This document shows positions 4,924 through 10,275 of a stretch of DNA of 10,275 nucleotides, piece by piece. The stretch spans positions 1 through 10,275 of the forward strand of contig JALNZJ010000015.1 in the NCBI GenBank assembly GCA_023229485.1, read 5' to 3'. The notes beneath the pieces are model-generated. The model made no database searches and was not told the DNA's origin. It saw nothing but the letters and a program-made list of their open reading frames with translations. This DNA comes from a bacterium. Its GTDB lineage: Bacteria > Patescibacteriota > Minisyncoccia > Minisyncoccales > Minisyncoccaceae. Both the position numbers and the translations under genes were made by a program. Position 1 is the stretch's first letter. Each line of letters opens with the position of its first letter.

Positions 4924-6399
4924 ATGATTAATTACATATTTAAAAGAGCATTTTTTGTAGGACTCTTTTTGTTTTTTATAGGATTTTGTCCTGCAGTTAA
5001 CGCCGACACTATTGGTCAGCGTGTTTCTTTTATTGTAGAGCCTCAATATAGCTCTTCTGGTCTTAATAAAACTAATGCTGTGTTAGTTAAAGCTGGGAGT
5101 GGACTTTATTTTTATCTAGAAGAATCCTTTTGGAATAGTAAAAAAGAATCGGAAAAAAGTGATATTATTTCTACGCTAGAGGGCCTTGATAAGGAATTTA
5201 TTTCTAATATTAAGCCAAAGCTTAATAGTGCTTTTGGTACTGAAAATACTCCGGGAATAGATAATGATGTTAAAATTACTATTTTATTTTATCCCCTCAA
5301 GGGAAGTGCTAGAGGATATGTTCGAAATGTTGATGAGTATAGTCGATTTACTAATCCTGCCTCAAATGAAAGAGAAATTGTTTACTTAAACAGCGAGTAT
5401 ATTCAAAGTAATTATTTGAAAGAATTTTTTACTCATGAATACATGCATCTAATTACGATGAATCAAAAAGAGCTTCAGTCTGACGGTCATGCCGAAGAAG
5501 TTTGGCTAGCAGAAGCTTTTTCAGAATATGCTATTTCGTATGTTGGGTATAACAACAAAGAAAATAGTTATATCGAAAATAGAATAAATGTTTTTGTGAA
5601 TAATCCATCTAATTCTTTGAATGAGTGGGGAAATGACATCGCGGACTATGGAATGGTGTCTATTTTTAGTAATTATTTGGTGGAAAAGTATGGGATTAAG
5701 GTTTTGTCTGACGCCATAAGATCAAAAAAAACAGGAATTGATAGTATAAACGAATCGTTGGTTAAAAATGGATATAAAGAAACTTTTCAAAAAATATTTA
5801 CAGATTTTACGGTCGCTGTATATCTAAATGATTGTAACGTTTCGGAGAAGTTTTGTTTTAGAGGGGCTGCACTGAAAGATATGCATGTTTTTACTATGAA
5901 TAACTTTTTACCATCTTCAGGAGAAAGTAATCTCTTCTTGGGACAGAGTATATCTAATTATTCTGCACAGTGGCAAAAATTTATTGGAGGAACAGGAGAT
6001 ATAAAATTTAAATTCAAAGGACCACCAAATGGATATTCTTCTGTTTATTATATTATTAAAAAACCAAACGATGAGATTATTGTAGATTATTTAAGATTGT
6101 CTTCTGTGACTAAAGAAGGAGAGGTTGTGATAAAAGGAGTGGGGAAAAATGTTTTATCTATTATTTTTATTCCCTCCATTGTTACATTTAATACAACAGA
6201 TACTTCAAGCAAGTATTACTATTCCTTGAGTGCTTCTACTTTTGTTTCTACTCCAACTGTTCAAACGTTACCGATTTCGATCGATAAACCTCTTAGCAAT
6301 ATGACTAAGGATGAATTAATAAATGTTTTGCTTCGCTTGCTTTATTATTTGATTTCTCAACAGCAAATGAAGTATTCTACCTCAACGGTCGTTTACTAA
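4924..6399 (+). CDS. Secreted HExxH zinc metallopeptidase
   Basis: This 491-aa exported protease has a signal peptide at residues 1-27 (Lys/Arg then FFVGLFLFFIGF, likely cut after AVNA). The catalytic motif is HEYMH at 171-175: two zinc-binding His and the catalytic Glu172. WLAEAFSEY at 194-202 supplies the probable third ligand, Glu197, as in gluzincin-type enzymes with a downstream WLxEGxSEY. Of known families the layout most resembles M30 (hyicolysin-like) peptidases; this is a motif-level judgement. Upstream, residues 50-70 (NAVLVKAGSGLYFYLEESFW) and VKITILFYPL form the N-terminal catalytic lobe. Residues from about 320 look like a beta-rich accessory domain. The C-terminus carries a short amphipathic or hydrophobic helix (MTKDELINVLLRLLYYLIS) that may serve for attachment or oligomerisation. 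Two Cys (NDCNVSEKFCF) may pair. A role in processing surface proteins is suggested only by the neighbours. Confidence 0.87.
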   Translation: MINYIFKRAFFVGLFLFFIGFCPAVNADTIGQRVSFIVEPQYSSSGLNKTNAVLVKAGSGLYFYLEESFWNSKKESEKSDIISTLEGLDKEFISNIKPKLNSAFGTENTPGIDNDVKITILFYPLKGSARGYVRNVDEYSRFTNPASNEREIVYLNSEYIQSNYLKEFFTHEYMHLITMNQKELQSDGHAEEVWLAEAFSEYAISYVGYNNKENSYIENRINVFVNNPSNSLNEWGNDIADYGMVSIFSNYLVEKYGIKVLSDAIRSKKTGIDSINESLVKNGYKETFQKIFTDFTVAVYLNDCNVSEKFCFRGAALKDMHVFTMNNFLPSSGESNLFLGQSISNYSAQWQKFIGGTGDIKFKFKGPPNGYSSVYYIIKKPNDEIIVDYLRLSSVTKEGEVVIKGVGKNVLSIIFIPSIVTFNTTDTSSKYYYSLSASTFVSTPTVQTLPISIDKPLSNMTKDELINVLLRLLYYLISQQQMKYSTSTVVY

Positions 6400-6409
6400 T
6401 ATTTAAAAT

Positions 6410-6438
6410 TTGATTTTTTGAAAGTTATTTATTATAAT
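6410..6438 (+). promoter_or_regulatory. Promoter-like sequence just before a terminator hairpin
   Basis: TTGATT (6410-6415), 17 bases, then a consensus TATAAT (6433-6438). A transcript starting near 6445 would meet the hairpin at 6466-6496 within about 50 bases. In such AT-rich DNA this may be chance. Confidence 0.35.
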
Positions 6439-6465
6439 CTATTTATAGTTAATAATTGAGGATTT

Positions 6466-6496
6466 AAAGTCCCGCTTGGTTTAGGTGGGATTTTTT
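6466..6496 (+). terminator. Intrinsic terminator after the metallopeptidase gene
   Basis: TCCCGC (6470-6475) pairs with GTGGGA (6485-6490, one G-T wobble) around a short loop, followed by T6 at 6491-6496. AAA on the left can pair with the first Ts. It lies about 70 bases after the protease stop codon. Confidence 0.7.
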
Positions 6497-6550
6497 GTAT
6501 AAAACTAGTTCTTTTTGATTAGCACCTTTCGTTTTTAAATTGTAATTTAG

Positions 6551-6591
6551 AAATATTAGAGGTAAAAAATAATATAGAGTATCTAATATTT
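6551..6591. repeat. 10-bp inverted repeat in the intergenic region
   Basis: AAATATTAGA (6551-6560) and TCTAATATTT (6582-6591) are exact reverse complements separated by 21 bases. There is no T-run, so it is not a terminator. It could be a protein-binding dyad or a leader structure for the downstream operon, or a chance pairing in AT-rich DNA. The rest of 6500-6687 holds no ORF that I can support. A TATAAA at 6662-6667 is a possible -10 for the next gene but lacks a good -35. Confidence 0.45.
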
Positions 6592-6687
6592 GAAATGCAA
6601 ATTTGAAACTCAATTTATTGTGTTTTAAATTTGTCTATCAAATTCCCTTGAGGAATATGTTTATAAATAATAATTAATATTGATCAA

Positions 6688-7335
6688 ATGAAAAATAAAG
6701 TAATTCTTGTCGCTATTTGTGCAATAATAATTTTTTTGATAGCAGGAATAATTTTTTATAACTATTACGATAAGAAAAAGGGAATTTACCCTGTTTCTTC
6801 AGTTAGCGAAGAGGTGCAAAAGAAAACGATTTATTATCGTGATTTTATACGAAGTGATCGAGATGGCGAAGTATGGCTGAATAGCAACAAGGCGAAAGTT
6901 TCGATGAAAATCCCTCAAGGGTGGGAAACTTTTGAAACTTCTTTTTCTGCCTTTTCTACTCGAACAAAAGATTTTATTCCTTTGAATAATGACATTAGTA
7001 AAATTCCTTTTCCTTCGGCTGGTTGTTGGATTAATTTTGATGTTCAAATTGACGAACAAAAAGAGGGTTATGAAAATTTGACGCAGTCAATTCTAAATAG
7101 TCCAGAATATTTTGAAGGGGGAGATGGGTCTGAGCAAAAAATAAAAATTGGCGATTTGGATGCATTAAAAAATACGTCAAGCCAAGAAAATGGGACTATA
7201 AGCGGTAAGGGTGTTTTTGTTAAAATCCCAAAGGACAATTTTACGTATAAAATAGAATCTTTTTTATTTGGTAAGGACAAAGAATTGTGTGAAAAAGAAT
7301 TTGATGACTTTTTAAACTCTTTGGTCATTAAATAA
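6688..7335 (+). CDS. Membrane-anchored extracytoplasmic protein of unknown function
   Basis: I do not recognise a named family for this 215-aa protein. Residues 1-4 are MKNK, followed by a hydrophobic span of about 5-25 (VILVAICAIIIFLIAGIIFYNYY) and KKK, so it is a single N-terminal membrane anchor or uncleaved signal with the rest outside the membrane. The outer part reads as one alpha/beta domain: VSMKIPQGWETFE, SAGCWINFDVQID, KIKIGDLDALKN, KGVFVKIPKDNFTYKIESFLF, then LCEKEFDDFLNSLVIK. The pattern of a strand, a xIPxGW turn and a final helix after a single Cys is PsbP-like, which is suggestive only. Cys113 and Cys201 are the only obvious pair and could form a disulphide. The gene ends ten bases before the next one, so the two are probably co-transcribed. 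There is no Shine-Dalgarno sequence before the ATG. Confidence 0.85.
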   Translation: MKNKVILVAICAIIIFLIAGIIFYNYYDKKKGIYPVSSVSEEVQKKTIYYRDFIRSDRDGEVWLNSNKAKVSMKIPQGWETFETSFSAFSTRTKDFIPLNNDISKIPFPSAGCWINFDVQIDEQKEGYENLTQSILNSPEYFEGGDGSEQKIKIGDLDALKNTSSQENGTISGKGVFVKIPKDNFTYKIESFLFGKDKELCEKEFDDFLNSLVIK

Positions 7336-7345
7336 AACTAAAAAA

Positions 7346-10275
7346 ATGGAATTTGCCAAAAAATGGCCTTGGGTGATTTTGGTGTTTTTTGTGTTCTTAT
7401 TCGTGTCTTTTTCGGTAGTACTTGCTTTTGATTTTAATTTTTTAAATTTTAGTAAAGAAAATGGTCAAGAAGAATTATCAGAGGTGGATTCAAAAAGGAT
7501 TGTTGGATTGGCCTCGAGTGTGCTTGAAAATCAATGGACGAAGCTTTTTGTAGGCGGAGCATCTCCAGAAGAATTAACCGCACTTTCTTTTTTAAGACAG
7601 GCAAGTGTTTTCGATTTTTGGAATTATGCTTTGGCTGACTTGCCGGCAGATGCAGTTGTCGGAGTTTTAAAAATAGTTATTGACGATGCTTTTTCTGAAA
7701 ACAAAAAAGATTTAGCAAAAACTTTACTAGAAAAGATAGAAGAACTTTCTGTTAGCGAAGCTGTAAAAGTAGCTAAAGAAGAATTACTTATTAATCAAAC
7801 TAAGGTTGCGTTTGGTGCAATGCGTGGAGTGAATTCTAAGGATAATAAGGAAGTAATTTTTCAATATGTTATTGTTTATCAATCAACTGGAGATAAAAAA
7901 GGGAATATGACTATTCGGTTCTATTCTCCAAAAGAGATATTACCCCCACAAAGCAAGGCATCTTATGGGTTAGCCTTAGGATTTATAAATTCGCTAGAAA
8001 AAAACGAAAAATTACCTCCATTTATTTTTGAGGCAAGAGGAGAAGTAAAAGAGTATTTACTCGGAAGTTATAAATTTATTTCATCTGTGAATACAAAAAC
8101 TTCATTTTCTAACAACGTACCCGACTTGGCTTTAACTCCCGTTTCTTGGAAAGAAAGATACATTTTTTCTTCGATGGAAGAAATTATAAAAAATATTCCG
8201 ATAATCGGTAGTTTTTTAAATAAGGCTGAGTCAGCGGAGTTTTTAAATGGATCGGGTAATGAAAATAATATAAATAAAGAAATATCTAATATTATTGAAA
8301 ATAAAAGTATCTCGGACGAGGTGATTGCTTCGGTTGACAATAAGGAAGATAAAAAGACAGAAAAACCTTCTGAAGTAAAAATAATAGTAGATAAAAAAGA
8401 AAGTAATAAATTAAAAACGAGTTCTAAAAAGGCTACTGTTTCTAATAAAAAAGAAAAGACGGTAAAGCAATCGACAATTGAAAAAAAGGAATTAAACATT
8501 AATAATTTATCAAAGGAAGAAAAAAATAATTTTCTTATTTTAGCGTTGCAAGAATATAGTGATTTATTATTAGAAGAAGAGAACCAAAAGAAAAAACAAA
8601 AAGAGAAAGATGATAAAATAGAAGATCAAAAAAATAAAAAAATAGAAGAGGAAAATAAAAAACAAAAAGAAGCTCTTTTGGCAATAAAAAAGAAAGAAAA
8701 GATATCTAAAGAATGTCCACGAGATAATTATGGACAAAATAAAAGAGAAACAATTGTTTTTAATGAATTTGCTTGGATGGGAGATAAGAAGGATTCGGCT
8801 AATGAATGGATAGAATTGAAAAATATTGGAAGCAAAAAAGTGGATATTGAAGGATGGAAGATATATGGGAAAAATAGCAAAAAAGACATTGTTTTCGAGG
8901 AGTCGTGTATCGTTGAGCCTAATGGCTTTGTACTTTTAGAGAGGAGTGAAAAATCTGTGCCGAATATAAAAGCCGATTTTCTTTTTGGAGATCCGTTGAA
9001 TAATAGTAATGAAAAATTTTTACTTTACGACGATACTTGTGCTCTTCATGATAGCGTGAACGCTGATCCTGTTTGGCCAGCAGGGAATAATAGTGAAAAG
9101 CGTACAATGGAGATGGCAGGTGATTTTACATGGCACACATATTCTGGTTCTGCCGTTGAAGGAATTTTTGGTACTCCAAAAGCAGAAAATTCTAAATATG
9201 ATTATCTTGTTGAAAAACGAGTTCCTCAGTCAAAATCTACTAGTATTTCATCTAGTTCAAGTTCTTCTTCTAATAATAACGTTACCGAAACAGTAAATTA
9301 TTGTAGTCAAGAAAATCTTGGAAGTTCTAAATTATCTCCAGCTGTCATAAGTGAAGTTTCGTGGATGGGTTCTTCTAATAGCAGTAGCGATGAATGGATT
9401 GAACTAAAAAATGTTACCAATGAAGATCTTTTTTTGAATGGATGGCAACTATTAGATAAGAATAGCGATATAAAGATTTCTTTCGGGGCAAGTGAGAAAA
9501 TTGAGGCGAATGGATTTTATCTGCTTGAGAGAACGGACGATAATTCTGTTCCGAATATTTTAGCCGATAAGATTTATACAGGTGCTTTGAGTGATAAGGA
9601 CGAATCGTTGAGATTGTTCGATAATAGTTGCAGTCTTATAGATGAAGTTGTCGCAAGCTCAAGTTGGACAGCTGGCGAAAGTAGTGGCAAGAAGACGATG
9701 GAAAGAAGTGATGATTTAAAAAGTTGGCAATCATATTCAAATAGTAATAGCGATATTGTATCGGGACTATTCGGAACTCCTAAAAAATCAAATAGTATAT
9801 TTGTTAACGAAGAAAATAATGAAGAAAATAATGAAGAAAATGAAAATGATAGCGAGAATGAGGAACAGGAGGAGGAAGAAAACGAGACTGGAAAAGAAGA
9901 TGAAAATGAAAATACTGTCGATGACTTATTTGAGGAAAAGTCTATATCAAATTTTTCTGTTACTTCTGGAAGTTTTAAAAATCAGATTATTTTGGAGTGG
10001 GATAAAGTGTCAAATGCAATTGGTTATGAAATTTATTATAGCTTAGAAAATGAGATTAATGACGATAATCTAATTAAAATTGATGAATATGTGTTGCCCG
10101 AAATAATCGAGAATGATAGTAAAATAAAAGCAATAATTTCTGACCTTTATTTTGGTAAAAAATACTATTTTGCAATAAGGGCAAAAAATAATGAAGAAAA
10201 ATTTTCTTTATTGTCGGAAAAAATAGAGAAAACAATTGAAAAAATGTCTCCAGTTTTATCATCTAAATATGGAGG
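7346..10275 (+). CDS. Large exported protein with two lamin-tail domains and an FN3-like domain (3' partial)
   Basis: This frame is open from the ATG at 7346 to the window edge, 976 full codons. Residues 1-28 (MEFAKKWPW plus a hydrophobic core ending VVLA) form a signal peptide or anchor. Residues 30-290 form an unrecognised, mostly helical then strand-rich domain. Residues 300-455 are a Lys/Glu-rich linker, with probable coiled coil at about 405-450. Lamin-tail domain 1 spans about 470-611 (FNEFAWMG, NEWIELKN, GFVLLER, GIFGTPK) and domain 2 about 666-812 (ISEVSWMG, DEWIELKN, GFYLLER, GLFGTPK), joined by a Ser/Asn-rich spacer. An Asn/Glu acidic tract (820-865) leads to an FN3-like domain (867-962: IILEWDKVSNAIGYEIYY, KYYFAIRAKN). 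LTD and FN3 modules are typical of secreted or surface proteins, so a role in adhesion, cell-surface structure or DNA/polymer binding is plausible but unproven. The gene follows the preceding one by ten bases, with A-rich ACTAAAAAA and no Shine-Dalgarno before the ATG. Confidence 0.88.
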   Translation, partial: MEFAKKWPWVILVFFVFLFVSFSVVLAFDFNFLNFSKENGQEELSEVDSKRIVGLASSVLENQWTKLFVGGASPEELTALSFLRQASVFDFWNYALADLPADAVVGVLKIVIDDAFSENKKDLAKTLLEKIEELSVSEAVKVAKEELLINQTKVAFGAMRGVNSKDNKEVIFQYVIVYQSTGDKKGNMTIRFYSPKEILPPQSKASYGLALGFINSLEKNEKLPPFIFEARGEVKEYLLGSYKFISSVNTKTSFSNNVPDLALTPVSWKERYIFSSMEEIIKNIPIIGSFLNKAESAEFLNGSGNENNINKEISNIIENKSISDEVIASVDNKEDKKTEKPSEVKIIVDKKESNKLKTSSKKATVSNKKEKTVKQSTIEKKELNINNLSKEEKNNFLILALQEYSDLLLEEENQKKKQKEKDDKIEDQKNKKIEEENKKQKEALLAIKKKEKISKECPRDNYGQNKRETIVFNEFAWMGDKKDSANEWIELKNIGSKKVDIEGWKIYGKNSKKDIVFEESCIVEPNGFVLLERSEKSVPNIKADFLFGDPLNNSNEKFLLYDDTCALHDSVNADPVWPAGNNSEKRTMEMAGDFTWHTYSGSAVEGIFGTPKAENSKYDYLVEKRVPQSKSTSISSSSSSSSNNNVTETVNYCSQENLGSSKLSPAVISEVSWMGSSNSSSDEWIELKNVTNEDLFLNGWQLLDKNSDIKISFGASEKIEANGFYLLERTDDNSVPNILADKIYTGALSDKDESLRLFDNSCSLIDEVVASSSWTAGESSGKKTMERSDDLKSWQSYSNSNSDIVSGLFGTPKKSNSIFVNEENNEENNEENENDSENEEQEEEENETGKEDENENTVDDLFEEKSISNFSVTSGSFKNQIILEWDKVSNAIGYEIYYSLENEINDDNLIKIDEYVLPEIIENDSKIKAIISDLYFGKKYYFAIRAKNNEEKFSLLSEKIEKTIEKMSPVLSSKYG
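9809..9840 (+). repeat. 12-bp in-frame tandem repeat in the acidic linker
   Basis: GAAGAAAATAAT occurs at 9809-9820 and 9821-9832, with a partial third copy at 9833-9840. It encodes E-E-N-N repeats between lamin-tail domain 2 and the FN3-like domain. The unit is a multiple of three, so gain or loss would change linker length without breaking the frame. Confidence 0.8.

Noticed and set aside
8068..8499. 143-codon minus-strand frame rich in Phe/Ser/Leu
   Set aside because: It is antisense to the Lys/Glu-rich linker of the LTD protein; complementing AAA/GAA-rich codons yields a false hydrophobic protein.
9756..10046. Plus-strand 96-codon Lys/Met-rich frame
   Set aside because: It is an out-of-frame reading of the acidic GAA/AAT tract of the LTD protein gene, which remains open in its own frame throughout.

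Overview
The window is strongly AT-rich and reads as a surface-protein and intergenic-repeat region of a small-genome bacterium, most likely a Candidate Phyla Radiation (Patescibacteria) member of Parcubacteria/Moranbacteria type. This is inferred from the family mix: a Y1 (REP-associated-like) transposase, a Com-like zinc finger, a very large secreted Ser/Thr/Asn-rich protein with a peptidoglycan-binding head, a secreted HExxH metallopeptidase, and an LTD/FN3 surface protein. No long ORF needs TGA as an amino acid, so the standard bacterial code fits. None of the five genes whose start is visible has a Shine-Dalgarno sequence at normal spacing, and at least two look nearly leaderless.

Layout. 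1-385: the 3' half of a Y1/HUH transposase, cut by the left edge. 386-585: a GC-rich, palindrome-containing spacer with a REP-like hairpin. 586-619: a bidirectional terminator serving two convergent genes. 681-863 (-): a 60-aa Com-like zinc-finger protein, bracketed by a perfect 13-bp inverted repeat. 864-1160: an intergenic region with a promoter for the next gene. 1161-4565: a 1134-aa exported, modular S-layer-like protein, followed by its own terminator. 4622-4733: a second copy of the REP-like element, expanded by a 12-bp duplication, then a long-loop hairpin with a T-rich tail. 4924-6399: a secreted zinc metallopeptidase, then a terminator. 6688-7335 and 7346-10275: a probable two-gene operon. 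The first gene encodes a small membrane-anchored protein. The second encodes a large exported protein with two lamin-tail domains, a Lys/Glu-rich stalk, an acidic spacer and an FN3-like domain; it runs off the right edge.

How the parts fit. From 1161 onward every gene encodes an exported or membrane-anchored protein, so this is a cell-envelope neighbourhood: a wall-binding, probably abundant surface protein, a protease that could process surface proteins, and adhesin/stalk-like LTD proteins. The left end is a repeat/transposase district. The same palindrome family occurs beside the transposase and 4.1 kb away beside an unrelated terminator, which suggests that this transposase family or its relatives dispersed the elements. 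I see no tRNA, rRNA, CRISPR array or classical insertion sequence with terminal repeats.
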